Origin: Anaerolineales bacterium
GTDB lineage: Bacteria; Chloroflexota; Anaerolineae; Anaerolineales; Villigracilaceae
Length of the DNA: 64,000 nt
Assembly (NCBI GenBank): GCA_030680795.1
Contig: JAUXUL010000001.1
Span: 62,001 to 126,000, forward strand
Direction of reading: 5' to 3'
Shown here piece after piece: positions 41,648-49,837 of this stretch. Each line of letters begins with the position of its first letter. Position 1 is the stretch's first letter. Below the pieces are notes generated by a model that saw only the letters and a list, made by a program, of their open reading frames with translations, did not search any database and had not been told where the DNA came from. A program made the translations under genes and the position numbers.

Positions 41648-42377
41648 GGTCGTTAATTCTGGAGTCAGGGAGCTTGCTCCCGCCTTCCGACAGCACCCGC
41701 AGGGCAAGTGAGCTGTCGGACTCCAGAGGTTCCAGAGGTTCGAGGGGAATGAATTTCACTACATCTCCCGCTGAAAAAAGAAAGGGCGTGTTACTGGTTG
41801 GGTCAAATAACTTAAGCGGCGTCCAGCCGATGAGATGCCAGCCGCCGGGCGAATCAAGCGGATAGATGCCCGTCTGCGAAGCGGCAATGGCAACTGTGCC
41901 TGCGCGCACCAATGTCCGCGGGGTTTGCAGGCGCGGCATGACCAGCCGTTCATCCAGCCTGCCCATGTATGGAAAGCCCGGCGTGAAACCCATCATATAC
42001 ACGATATATTCGCGTTCACTGTGGATGCGGATTACGTCAGCGGGTGAAATGCCCCTTGATGTGGCAACAGCTTCAAGGTCCAGACTGGAAGCGCTGCCGT
42101 ATCTAACCGGGACCTCAAGCCTGCGAGGCGTTCGATGAAAGGCATCATCCAACTGAGTCATCTTGTCCCGCACCCAATCAGTGACCTGGTCAAATGTCAA
42201 AGTTAAAGGATCGTAGTGAATCAGTAAAGTTGAATAGGCGGGGATGGTTTCGAGAATGCCGGTGATGGCGTTCGATTGTAAAAGCATGTTGAGCGCATGC
42301 ACACGTTCATTGAGCGCGGAGTTGATCTCGTCGCCGAGTTGGATGAGCAAAGCAGAATCGCCAAGCGGCTTGAGCAT
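41640..42377 (-). CDS. pxpB: 5-oxoprolinase subunit B (KipI/allophanate hydrolase subunit 1 family)
   Basis: A protein of 245 residues from the ATG at 42377 (MLKPLGDSALLIQLGD); a GTG at 42383 that overlaps the rlmD stop (GTGA) is an alternative. Motifs EVPVRYG, IVYMMGFTPGFPYMGRLDERLVMPRLQTPRTLVRAGTVAIAASQTGIYPLDSPGGWHLIGWTPLKLFDP are family hallmarks. The C-terminal 25-30 residues (SDSSLALRVLSEGGSKLPD) are encoded by an intergenic-type repeat at about 41655-41735, so the normal end appears to be extended by it. Confidence 0.94.
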   Translation of the reverse strand: MLKPLGDSALLIQLGDEINSALNERVHALNMLLQSNAITGILETIPAYSTLLIHYDPLTLTFDQVTDWVRDKMTQLDDAFHRTPRRLEVPVRYGSASSLDLEAVATSRGISPADVIRIHSEREYIVYMMGFTPGFPYMGRLDERLVMPRLQTPRTLVRAGTVAIAASQTGIYPLDSPGGWHLIGWTPLKLFDPTSNTPFLFSAGDVVKFIPLEPLEPLESDSSLALRVLSEGGSKLPDSRINDHA

Positions 42378-42379
42378 GG

Positions 42380-43639
42380 TCACATGAGTTCGAAAATTGA
42401 GATTGATTCGATGTGATAGGTTTGAGGGAAGAGGTCGAAGGGAGTCACATCCACCAAACGATAACCCCCGTGGATGAGCCGCGCCGCGTCGCGTGCCAGC
42501 GTGGACGGATCGCATGAGACATAAGCGATGACCTGCGGCTTGATGTTGGTGACAGCATCCAGGGCGCGCTTTTCGATGCCTGCGCGGGGAGGGTCAACGA
42601 TCATGTGCGTCACGCTGGCGAAATCCCCGAATGGGGAGGCGAGGCCTGCGAATGCAGGCAAAATATCTTCGGCTGTGCCTTCGTATAATTCCACGTTATC
42701 GAATTCATCGAGGTTGAATCCGAAATCTTCACAAGCGGATGGCGATGACTCAATGCAGATGACCTTTGCGTATTTCGACGCCAAAAATTTACTGAACAAA
42801 CCAGCGCCGCAGTAAACGTCAAGTAAATTAGTAGACATGGAAACAGGTAAACACGCGAGGAGATGCTCCACCATTTTCTCAGCCATCTTTGTGTTGACTT
42901 GAAAGAAGGAAGCGGCAGAGACGCGGAAATCCTTATTTAGGATGTTGATGAAAAAATGATCCCGCCCCGCTATGACGACGGGATGGTCTTCGTAAATATG
43001 CACAACGGAAATATCGGCTTCGATTTCGAGTTCGGGCGTTTCATCTGTTTCAGATTCGAGCACGAGCATTAATTCATCGCCCTGCCCACAGCGCAGCGAG
43101 GCGCGTTCGATATTCATGTTGGGTTCAAATTGCAATTCGCGCCAGAAATCATGGATGCCTGCTTCAGGCAGGTGACATTCTTTAATGGAAAAGGTCGAAT
43201 TCCCCTTTGAATTTATAAAACCAAGTTTCCCATCTTTGGTGAGGTGGAATTGCATGTGGTTGCGATAATTCCATGCAAGCGGCGATGGCTGCATCGCCTT
43301 GACAGGCGGGGTTTCGATTTTCCCGATGCGCTGTAATTGGTCGCGCAGGATTTCTGTTTTTGCTGCCAATTGCTTTTCATACGGCAGATTCTGGTAATGA
43401 CATCCGCCGCATTGCGTAAAGTGTTTACATTTCGGTTCAACTCGTTCTGGCGACGCTTTAATTATCTCAATCAATTCCCCGCGTGCAAAATTTTGTTTTT
43501 CCTGCGTCAATCGCAGGCGCACAAGCTCGCCCGGCAAACCAAACGGCACAAAGACCGCGCGGCCGTCGGGCAGTCGTCCCATGGCATCGCCGCCGTAGGT
43601 GAGTTTTTCGAGATGGATTTCGTAAGTGAGATCAGACAT
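42380..43639 (-). CDS. rlmD: 23S rRNA (uracil-5)-methyltransferase, RlmD/RlmC (TrmA) family
   Basis: A protein of 419 residues. N-terminal TRAM domain (IHLEKLTYGGDAMGRLPDGRAVFVPFGLPGELV), four-cysteine Fe-S motif C...CKHFTQCGGCHYQ (about 72-82), the SAM motif LLDVYCGAGLFSKFL, VDPPRAGIEKRAL and the catalytic Cys in VIAYVSCDPSTLARD. It methylates U at C5 in 23S rRNA (or tRNA; the subgroup is not certain). It starts the pxp operon and overlaps pxpB start by GTGA. Confidence 0.93.
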   Translation of the reverse strand: MSDLTYEIHLEKLTYGGDAMGRLPDGRAVFVPFGLPGELVRLRLTQEKQNFARGELIEIIKASPERVEPKCKHFTQCGGCHYQNLPYEKQLAAKTEILRDQLQRIGKIETPPVKAMQPSPLAWNYRNHMQFHLTKDGKLGFINSKGNSTFSIKECHLPEAGIHDFWRELQFEPNMNIERASLRCGQGDELMLVLESETDETPELEIEADISVVHIYEDHPVVIAGRDHFFINILNKDFRVSAASFFQVNTKMAEKMVEHLLACLPVSMSTNLLDVYCGAGLFSKFLASKYAKVICIESSPSACEDFGFNLDEFDNVELYEGTAEDILPAFAGLASPFGDFASVTHMIVDPPRAGIEKRALDAVTNIKPQVIAYVSCDPSTLARDAARLIHGGYRLVDVTPFDLFPQTYHIESISIFELM

Positions 43640-43648
43640 ATTTTCTTA

Positions 43649-43801
43649 ATACTCATCTAAAAACTCATCCGCATCCAACGCATTGAATCTCTGTAATGAA
43701 AGATCATTATAGTCGTCACGCAAAGACAAGGTTGCCCACCACATCTGAAAACGGAAAACAAGTTGTCGTAAACTTGAAATGATGACTAGACCTATGTTCA
43801 T
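43649..43801 (-). CDS. Doubtful 50-residue reading frame upstream of rlmD
   Basis: ATG at 43801, TAA at 43649-43651. Starts MNIGLVIISSLRQLVFRFQMWW (possible helix) and ends in an acidic tail NALDADEFLDEY. There is no ribosome site before the ATG. The frame stays open upstream through the structured repeat-like region for another 30 codons with no start. It may be a real small protein, a decayed gene end or chance. Confidence 0.25.
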
Positions 43802-43828
43802 GCTTGATATTATAACTGCAACAAAAAG

Positions 43829-43907
43829 AGGAAAAACTGTATAACAGTCTTTCCTCCCTTCGAGAACCTCACATAGTCCCGATGTTTTTTCGGGAGGGCA
43901 ACGCTTC
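43829..43907 (-). terminator. Structured region ending in a terminator hairpin
   Basis: On the minus strand GAGGAAAGACTGT (43845-43857) pairs with ACAGTTTTTCCTC (43829-43841) and is followed by TTTTTG, so it looks like a Rho-independent terminator of the small membrane-protein gene at 43928. Just before it is a second hairpin CCCGA...TCGGG (43877-43893) and complementary CCCTCCC/GGGAGG arms. It could also be part of a small RNA. Confidence 0.5.
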
Positions 43908-43927
43908 CGTCTTTTGTCTGTTTTATC

Positions 43928-44101
43928 TTATTTCAAAAAGAACGAGAGAGTCACAAGCACGATAATGAAAAAGCCTGCGAGTGAGAAGATGCGCTTCAGG
44001 TCTTTCTTGACCATGCTGTAATCGGGGTTGAACTCAGTGCGTACCGCTGGGATGTTTGCAATGGGCGCGGAACGAGTCTGTCGTTTATTTTTCTTAGCCA
44101 T
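43928..44101 (-). CDS. 57-residue membrane protein, function unknown
   Basis: ATG at 44099-44101, TAA at 43928. An excellent ribosome site AAAGGAGAATAA stands before the ATG. The protein starts MAKKNKRQTRSAP (basic), continues IPAVRTEFNPDYSMVKKDLKR and has one C-terminal helix (IFSLAGFFIIVLVTLSFFL) ending in Lys, so it is a small tail-anchored membrane protein. The ribosome site, the codon pattern and the following terminator make it a convincing gene despite its size. Its role is unknown; it lies next to a sortase gene transcribed in the same direction. Confidence 0.75.
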   Translation of the reverse strand: MAKKNKRQTRSAPIANIPAVRTEFNPDYSMVKKDLKRIFSLAGFFIIVLVTLSFFLK

Positions 44102-44183
44102 TTATTCTCCTTTAATTTGGCATTATTTATAACAGGTTCAGAGATTGTTCAGGCGCAAAATCGCCGCCTTCACAATGACTTCG

Positions 44184-45095
44184 TCAATTTTGTAATCGCG
44201 CAAAGACAACAATGCGCTGATTGTTGACAAGATATGGGAAGCACGAAATGAGCGTTACCGTCGGCGAGCCGGTGGAGGCCATGACTTCCACTGCAGTTGG
44301 TTCCACCAAAACAGTGCGATCTACAACGTAAACAAATTGCCTTTGTTGTGTGTAGATAATGACCTGATCGCCGGGGACAAGCCGATCCAGATAGCGGAAG
44401 ATTTCGCCGTAGACATCATTATGCGCCGAGAGTACCACATTTCCATCGTGACCGGGGTCCGGGGAGCCAATATATTTGCCGACTCCCTTCTTGAGCTGTT
44501 CCCACCCATCTCCCTGGACAACGGGTGCATCCACATTGATCGCAGGGATCTGAATGCGGACGGCCTGGTCGGGCGCTGAGGTGGGGATCGGAATGTTCGC
44601 CAGCGATTGCACCATTGGCAGAAGATGAGCTGGAATCTCCGCTTCATTGGGACGTGTGTTCCCCTGTGCGTCCGGCGGGGTATGACCTGAAGGCAATACC
44701 ACTGCCATGACCAAAGGCGTAGGTGTGACGGTTTCCGGATTGAGCGCGGCAACCACTTCGTTATTAAGCGTACGAATCAAACCAAGTCCATTGAGGAGCA
44801 CGACGACCAGACCTACTACCGCAAGAACTTCCACACCGAGCAGGATGCGGTCCATAACTTTGCGGCGGGGGTTGACGGGAACAGGCTCGGGCATTGACTC
44901 TGCTGCGTCGGTAGTATCAACTACGGGCGCGGAGAGAGGCGCATCATCGTCAGGCAGGTCTGGCGCAACAGAGACGACCCGTCCCGTGCGGCGATAATGT
45001 TCCAATCTTTCCTGGCGTGCGCCGCGCCGCTTCTCCACCAACAAGCGGCGGAGTTCTTCAACGGACAGGTCTTCGGGCGCTTTTCTGCGAGCCAT
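44184..45095 (-). CDS. Sortase family protein
   Basis: A protein of 303 residues. A long charged cytoplasmic N-terminus (about 1-80, RRKAPEDLSVEELRRLLVEKRRG), one helix (about 82-102), a linker with Pro/Thr, and the catalytic domain. Active-site residues: His225 in VVLSAHNDVYG, Cys285 in TLISCFPY and Arg294 or Arg300. The Cys context TLISC differs slightly from the usual TLxTC. Sortases join proteins with a sorting signal to the cell wall or each other. No LPxTG-type substrate gene was seen in the window, so it may be a housekeeping enzyme or act on distant substrates. Confidence 0.88.
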   Translation of the reverse strand: MARRKAPEDLSVEELRRLLVEKRRGARQERLEHYRRTGRVVSVAPDLPDDDAPLSAPVVDTTDAAESMPEPVPVNPRRKVMDRILLGVEVLAVVGLVVVLLNGLGLIRTLNNEVVAALNPETVTPTPLVMAVVLPSGHTPPDAQGNTRPNEAEIPAHLLPMVQSLANIPIPTSAPDQAVRIQIPAINVDAPVVQGDGWEQLKKGVGKYIGSPDPGHDGNVVLSAHNDVYGEIFRYLDRLVPGDQVIIYTQQRQFVYVVDRTVLVEPTAVEVMASTGSPTVTLISCFPYLVNNQRIVVFARLQN

Positions 45096-45117
45096 AGCGC
45101 AGGGATTATACAGGGGA

Positions 45118-45146
45118 TTGTCAATTTTTGCGACACTCGTTATAAT
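45118..45146 (+). promoter_or_regulatory. Sigma-70 promoter of the tRNA-Val gene
   Basis: TTGTCA (45118-45123), a 17-bp spacer and TATAAT (45141-45146); the tRNA starts 12 bp later. Confidence 0.85.
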
Positions 45147-45157
45147 GTCAGGCCTTC

Positions 45158-45231
45158 GGGCGGGTAGCTCAGTTGGTTAGAGCATCGCGTTGACATCGCG
45201 AAGGTCGTAGGTTCGAGCCCTATTCCGCCCA
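45158..45231 (+). tRNA. tRNA-Val (anticodon GAC)
   Basis: A full cloverleaf: acceptor stem GGGCGGG with TCCGCCC, D-arm GCTCAGTTGGTTAGAGC, anticodon stem TCGCG/CGCGA with loop TTGACAT (GAC at 45192-45194), T-arm GTAGG-TTCGAGC-CCTAT. Discriminator A at 45231; the CCA end is not encoded. It has its own promoter and is followed by the T-box leader of thrS. Confidence 0.96.
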
Positions 45232-45270
45232 CAGGTAAGTAATCAGGTACACAAGTAAACAAGTAAAAAA

Positions 45271-45571
45271 CGCAATGACCAAGACGAATAGGTGATATTT
45301 TGTTCTGACAGAGAGAAGAAGCCTGTGGTTGAGAGCCTCTTCCAGAAACCATCACTGAAAACCACTTGCGAGCGTGAGACAGAACAGTGATCAGTAAGCA
45401 GTGATCAGTTAGTAAGTTGAACGGTTGGCTCCGTTAGAGGCTTAAGAGATACTCCATTATGTGGTTTCGATAAGGCGGACGCTTCGTGCACCGCTTACTC
45501 AACCACCAGACGAAGTAAATCGGGTGGAACCGCGTGAGATCAAACTCTCGTCCCGTTGTGGATGGGAGTTT
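45271..45571 (+). promoter_or_regulatory. T-box leader (threonine) upstream of thrS
   Basis: Stem I base CGCAA (45271-45275) with TTGCG (45366-45370) and GGTGAT with ATCACT. The specifier strand reads GAAA-ACC-ACTTGCGAG, giving ACC (Thr) at 45361-45363. The conserved T-box GGGTGGAACCGCG lies at 45522-45534 and a terminator hairpin with TTTTTT tail ends near 45571. T-box leaders read uncharged cognate tRNA and let transcription pass when it is scarce, here threonyl-tRNA. The stretch 45381-45417 (two copies of CAGTGATCAGT) between stem I and the rest looks like a repeat inserted into the linker. No separate promoter was found between the tRNA and the leader. Confidence 0.88.
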
Positions 45572-45589
45572 TTTGTTATTTTAGACGAT

Positions 45590-45642
45590 AGACCGTAGAC
45601 GGTGGACAATAATGGTCCGTCGTCTACAGTCCACCGTCCATG
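45590..45642. repeat. GTAGACGGTGGAC-type repeat between T-box and thrS
   Basis: GTAGACGGTGGAC is mirrored by GTCCACCGTC, with an inner GGTCCGTCGTCTAC. Same family as 22048-22110 and 47473-47502. It occupies the segment from the T-box terminator to the thrS ribosome site. Confidence 0.65.
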
Positions 45643-45659
45643 AAAGAAAGGAAGCAAAA

Positions 45660-47468
45660 ATGGCACAAATTCAGGAACGTTACGAAGATTCACAACTGTA
45701 TAAGATCCGTCACTCGACGGCGCATATCATGGCGCAGGCTGTCTTGGGGTTGTTCCCCGATGGCAAGGTGACGATTGGGCCGCCCGTGGAAAATGGGTTT
45801 TATTATGACTTTGACCTGCCACGCAATCTCACGCCCGTAGATCTGGAACTGATTGAAAAGCGTATGAGGCAAATTGTGCAGGGCAGGCATGAGTTTAAAA
45901 AGACGGTCGTTTCTGCGGAAGAGGCGAAGAAGATTTTTGCCGACCAACCGTATAAGTTGGAGTTGATCGAAGGACTCGAAAAAGGCGGACTCGACGAATA
46001 CGGCAATCCGCTGAATGAAAAGCCTGAGATTTCGATCTATCAGCAGGATGTGTTCACGGACTTGTGCCGCGGGCCGCATGTGCAGAATACGAAAGAGATC
46101 AAACAGGATGCATTTAAGTTAATGTCCATTGCGGGCGCGTATTGGCGCGGCGATGAGAAAAACAAAATGCTGCAACGCATCTATGGCACGGCCTGGGAAA
46201 ACAAGGACCAGTTAAAAGATTATCTCCATCAATTGGAGGAAGCCAAGAAACGCGACCATCGCAAACTGGGCAAGGAATTGGAAATCTTCATGTTCGATGA
46301 TGAGGTCGGTCCCGGCTTGCCTTTATGGCTCCCCAACGGCGGTGTAATGATCGAAGAGTTGGAAAAACTAGCCAAGGAAATGGAAGATAAGGCCGGCTAC
46401 TTGCGTGTCAAGACACCGCATCTCACAAAGGAAGATCTCTTCATTCGTTCCGGTCATCTACCGTACTATGCCGAGAGCATGTATCCGCCGATGGAATTGG
46501 AGGGCGTGAAGTATTACGTCAAGCCGATGAATTGCCCGATGCATCACAAGATATTTGGTTCAAAGGGCCGTTCGTATCGTGACCTACCGATTCGTTTGGC
46601 TGAGTATGGCACGTGCTATCGTTACGAAAAATCAGGCGAGTTGTTTGGTTTGATGCGCGTGCGCTCGATGCAGATGAATGATGCCCATATCTATTGCGGC
46701 GAGGATCAATTCGAGCAGGAATTCATGGGCGTGATCGCCTTGTATCACAAATACTTTGAGTTGTTCGGCATTGACAAATATGTGATGCGTTTGGCATTGC
46801 ATGCGCAGGCCGGTCTCGGCAAAAAGTACGTGGACAACGAACGTCTGTGGCTCAAGACGGAGGACATGGTGCGGCGCGCGATGACGAATGGCAATATCCC
46901 CTTTGTGGAATCCGAAGACGAAGCCGCCTTCTATGGTCCCAAGATTGACGTGCAAATCTGGTCTGCCATTGGGCGTGAGTTCTCGCTCGCCACGAATCAA
47001 GTGGACTTTGCCGTACCCGAACGTTTTGACTTGAAGTTCACGAACAGGGCGGGCGTGGAAGAAATCCCGCTTTGTATTCACCGCGCGCCGCTCTCCACGC
47101 ATGAACGCATGGTCGGCTTCCTGCTTGAGCATTACGCGGGCAACTTCCCGGTCTGGCTCTCGCCTGAACAGGTGCGCATCATTTCGATCACGGATGCCCA
47201 GAACGAGTATGCAGAAAACATCGCGAAGCAGTTGCGCGAAAACGGAATCCGCGCCCATGCAGATGTATCCGCACAACGTATGAATGCCAAGATCCGCCAG
47301 GCGCAGTTGATGAAAGTGCCGTACATGATCGTGGTCGGTGATAATGAGATGCAGGCTGGGCAAATATCCCTGCGTGCGAGAAATGGCAGCCAGCAGAATA
47401 ATATTTCTCTGGGTGAGTTTATTGCGCGGGCGAAGGATCGGATCGCGAGACGCGCGAGTGAATTGTAG
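45660..47468 (+). CDS. thrS: Threonyl-tRNA synthetase
   Basis: A protein of 602 residues from the ATG at 45660 (MAQIQERYEDSQLYKIRHSTAHIMAQAVL), preceded by GAAAGGAAG; the ATG at 45612 lies inside the repeat and is rejected. It has no N-terminal TGS domain, so it starts at the editing domain (HSTAHIMA...CRGPHV). Catalytic-domain motifs: the zinc-binding Cys in VKPMNCPMHHKIF, RLAEYGTCYRYEKSGELFGLMRVRSMQMNDAHIYC (motif 2 and His ligand), and LCIHRAPLSTHERMVGFLLEHYAG (motif 3). The anticodon-binding domain is the last 110 residues. It charges tRNA-Thr and edits mis-attached serine. Controlled by the T-box leader. Confidence 0.97.
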   Translation: MAQIQERYEDSQLYKIRHSTAHIMAQAVLGLFPDGKVTIGPPVENGFYYDFDLPRNLTPVDLELIEKRMRQIVQGRHEFKKTVVSAEEAKKIFADQPYKLELIEGLEKGGLDEYGNPLNEKPEISIYQQDVFTDLCRGPHVQNTKEIKQDAFKLMSIAGAYWRGDEKNKMLQRIYGTAWENKDQLKDYLHQLEEAKKRDHRKLGKELEIFMFDDEVGPGLPLWLPNGGVMIEELEKLAKEMEDKAGYLRVKTPHLTKEDLFIRSGHLPYYAESMYPPMELEGVKYYVKPMNCPMHHKIFGSKGRSYRDLPIRLAEYGTCYRYEKSGELFGLMRVRSMQMNDAHIYCGEDQFEQEFMGVIALYHKYFELFGIDKYVMRLALHAQAGLGKKYVDNERLWLKTEDMVRRAMTNGNIPFVESEDEAAFYGPKIDVQIWSAIGREFSLATNQVDFAVPERFDLKFTNRAGVEEIPLCIHRAPLSTHERMVGFLLEHYAGNFPVWLSPEQVRIISITDAQNEYAENIAKQLRENGIRAHADVSAQRMNAKIRQAQLMKVPYMIVVGDNEMQAGQISLRARNGSQQNNISLGEFIARAKDRIARRASEL

Positions 47469-47472
47469 GAAA

Positions 47473-47502
47473 TTGACGGTGGACGGTGGACAATAGACCG
47501 TA
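47473..47502. repeat. GACGGTGGAC-type repeat after thrS
   Basis: Tandem GACGGTGGAC units followed by AATAGACCG; a partial copy of the family at 22048 and 45590. Confidence 0.5.
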
Positions 47503-47506
47503 AAAG

Positions 47507-47534
47507 AGGCGGAGAGTCAAGCGACTCTCCGCCT
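47507..47534. terminator. Bidirectional terminator after thrS
   Basis: AGGCGGAGAGTC (47507-47518), loop AAGC, GACTCTCCGCCT (47523-47534), a perfect 12-bp stem flanked by A-run and T-rich sequence. Confidence 0.88.
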
Positions 47535-47554
47535 TTCATCTTTCATCTATCGCT

Positions 47555-49837
47555 TTACGGGCTCCACCCCTCTATAGAGCCATTGACATTATTCAATCGC
47601 ACAACCTGGCAGGTGAACGGGTTGACTAATACCGGGCTGACCGGTTTGTAAGACTCTGAGACATTGACGATCAACCATTGCCCATCCGGACTCCAAACCG
47701 GATGAAATGCAAGCATATCATCCAACATGGCAACCAGTTTGCGCTGCGAACCGTCCAGTCGCGAGATAAAGACCGCGCCATCCAGGTTGGCCCCGAACAG
47801 CCTGGCGTTGAAAGCAAGCCATTGTCCATCCGGTGAAATAGCGCCTCTTGGCGTCTTGATGGTGATGGGAAAGAGCGATTTCGTTTCGCCCGTTTGCAGG
47901 TTGTAGGTTTTGAAAACGTGTTCGTACAGGTTGTAGATGTCGCCGACTTGCGCGCCAAAGATAATCGTCTGGTTATCCGGCAGCCAGCCAACCGGCTGAA
48001 CACGCGCCGAACCTGTTTCAATTTTTTGCAAGCCTGTGCCATCCGCGTTGACTACAGAGTTGTCGAGCAAAATACGTGTGCCATCCGGTGACCATAGTGG
48101 CTTAGTGCCAGTTCCAAGAGACGTAATTTGTCCACTGTTGATATCAAGGATGTTCACGAAAACATCCGTTGCCAGCATATAGGCCACATGCATTCCGTCA
48201 GGGGAAAGCGCCGGGTAGTAACCGCTGACCAGCCCGCGCGGGTCACTGCCATCCAAATTGGCAATGAAGACATTGATATCCGGCGACATGGCGTCTGTGG
48301 TGAACAGGATTTTTCCGCCCAAGCCGACGGGAAGCGCTTCATGTTGACCCTTAGCCTGCTCCCATTTCTCAGACGTGAGACACGCCTCGGGCGCGGACGT
48401 CGGAATGGGATCCGATGTGGACGGTGGATTCCAGACAACCTGCCAGGGGCCGCTGATACGATACGGCACATTTGCGCTGATGGTGAAGCGGCGCAAGCCA
48501 TTGGGAATTTCTCCATAATTCATCCAAGCCAACTTTGTTCCAGTAAGAGGTCCGCCTCCGCCACCCCCGCCAAGAACTTCTATGAGCGGTGTCTGGGGAA
48601 CATCATCCATTACATTGATAAAAATGCCGCCTTCGTTGTCTTCATAGGTAAATACGAGCGCAGAAGCCCACTGAGGGTTGGTACTCTCTACCAGTTGAGC
48701 CGATAACAAGCGGACGGTATGTCCCTCGAAAGTCAAATCGCGATTGATTTCCCAAGTCTGGCCGATTTGGGGGTTGGGGCCCAGGTCGAGTTCGAATGGG
48801 ATTTGCGGCGCGAGTTGCATCTCGACCCACGAAAGGGTGAGCGTGAGCGGGGCGGCGAAGGCTTTTTGATTCGTGCGATAGATCCATGATACCTTGTTGG
48901 GATCATAGACGGTGTTTTCCTGCAGCTCGGAGTGCGCTTCCTCGAATGGGATTCGATTCCCGTTGGCGTCGGTCATCTTGATCACAGCCATCGTGTTGAA
49001 ATAACCTTGGGCTGGCAAAGACAACCCGCTCAAATCCAGGCTGCCATATAGTTGATAGCCATCTTCCACTTCGACGAATTTTTCGAGGGTCAAGGTAATT
49101 CCGTTGAGCGTCATTGTATTAGACAAGACAGGCGTACTCGTCACACCCACAGATGGGATATTTGTCACGGCGGGTGTGGAGAGTTCGATGACGGGTGCAA
49201 CTGTCATATCGGGCGGTGGGGGTACAAAGCGCAATGGAACTTCCCAGTTTTCGGGGAGCGTGCCCGGCCGGGTGAAGCCGATGCAATCGAAGGTCAAAAC
49301 AGCCTCGTTTACTTTTGCGGGGATTGGCTCATACTCAAGACGGTTTTCAAAATGCGTCCAGCCGCCTGCTCCAATATAGCCGCCTTCCAAAAGCGTTCCA
49401 TCCGCAAGATTTAGATTTGCGAAACCCATACAGCCAATCGATTCGTCGGTGGGATAAGCCTCCCTCGGCACGCCCTCGACTTTCACAAGGATCACGGTTT
49501 TATCCGCGCTGAGCACAACCTCTGTGACAGTGATCGTCACGCCCTCGCGCGTCACCGTCACCGGTTCAGCCAGCACGCGCAACGGCGCGCTTTGGTCAAT
49601 GATTCCCACGCCGGGGATATACCCCAGCGATTTGCCAATTGCATAAACTACACCTGTGAGAAGCGAGAGGGCAAGCAAAATAATGATCAGCGCCAGAGCG
49701 GGTCTTGCGCGCAAGGTTTGCATAAATGAACTCCTTTGATCGAGCCGCGATTCAATCCTCGGCCATAGATTGATATTTTTCGGAACGCCGCCGCGAGCGA
49801 TATTTTCAAGCGCATCTTTCATGCGATTGTTTTTCAT
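47555..49837 (-). CDS. Anti-sigma-like membrane protein with beta-propeller
   Basis: A protein of 760 residues. About 45 cytoplasmic residues (ENIARGGVPKNINLWPRIESRLDQR, a segment typical of ECF-linked anti-sigma relatives), one helix (about 46-68), then an outer part. This has two beta-rich domains (about 80-210 and 240-440, like DUF4179/DUF5643), a Gly8 linker (GGGGGGGG), and a C-terminal TolB/WD40-like propeller with repeats such as PALSPDGMHVAYM, PLWSPDGTRILL, GAISPDGQWLAFN and PVWSPDGQWLIV. Its ATG overlaps the ECF sigma stop by 4 nt, so it is almost surely the sigma factor's partner. The propeller could be a sensor for a ligand at the cell surface (inference). Confidence 0.85.
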   Translation of the reverse strand: MKNNRMKDALENIARGGVPKNINLWPRIESRLDQRSSFMQTLRARPALALIIILLALSLLTGVVYAIGKSLGYIPGVGIIDQSAPLRVLAEPVTVTREGVTITVTEVVLSADKTVILVKVEGVPREAYPTDESIGCMGFANLNLADGTLLEGGYIGAGGWTHFENRLEYEPIPAKVNEAVLTFDCIGFTRPGTLPENWEVPLRFVPPPPDMTVAPVIELSTPAVTNIPSVGVTSTPVLSNTMTLNGITLTLEKFVEVEDGYQLYGSLDLSGLSLPAQGYFNTMAVIKMTDANGNRIPFEEAHSELQENTVYDPNKVSWIYRTNQKAFAAPLTLTLSWVEMQLAPQIPFELDLGPNPQIGQTWEINRDLTFEGHTVRLLSAQLVESTNPQWASALVFTYEDNEGGIFINVMDDVPQTPLIEVLGGGGGGGPLTGTKLAWMNYGEIPNGLRRFTISANVPYRISGPWQVVWNPPSTSDPIPTSAPEACLTSEKWEQAKGQHEALPVGLGGKILFTTDAMSPDINVFIANLDGSDPRGLVSGYYPALSPDGMHVAYMLATDVFVNILDINSGQITSLGTGTKPLWSPDGTRILLDNSVVNADGTGLQKIETGSARVQPVGWLPDNQTIIFGAQVGDIYNLYEHVFKTYNLQTGETKSLFPITIKTPRGAISPDGQWLAFNARLFGANLDGAVFISRLDGSQRKLVAMLDDMLAFHPVWSPDGQWLIVNVSESYKPVSPVLVNPFTCQVVRLNNVNGSIEGWSP

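Noticed and set aside
45612-45659. Upstream ATG for thrS
   Set aside because: It lies in a repeat with no ribosome site; GAAAGGAAG precedes the ATG at 45660.
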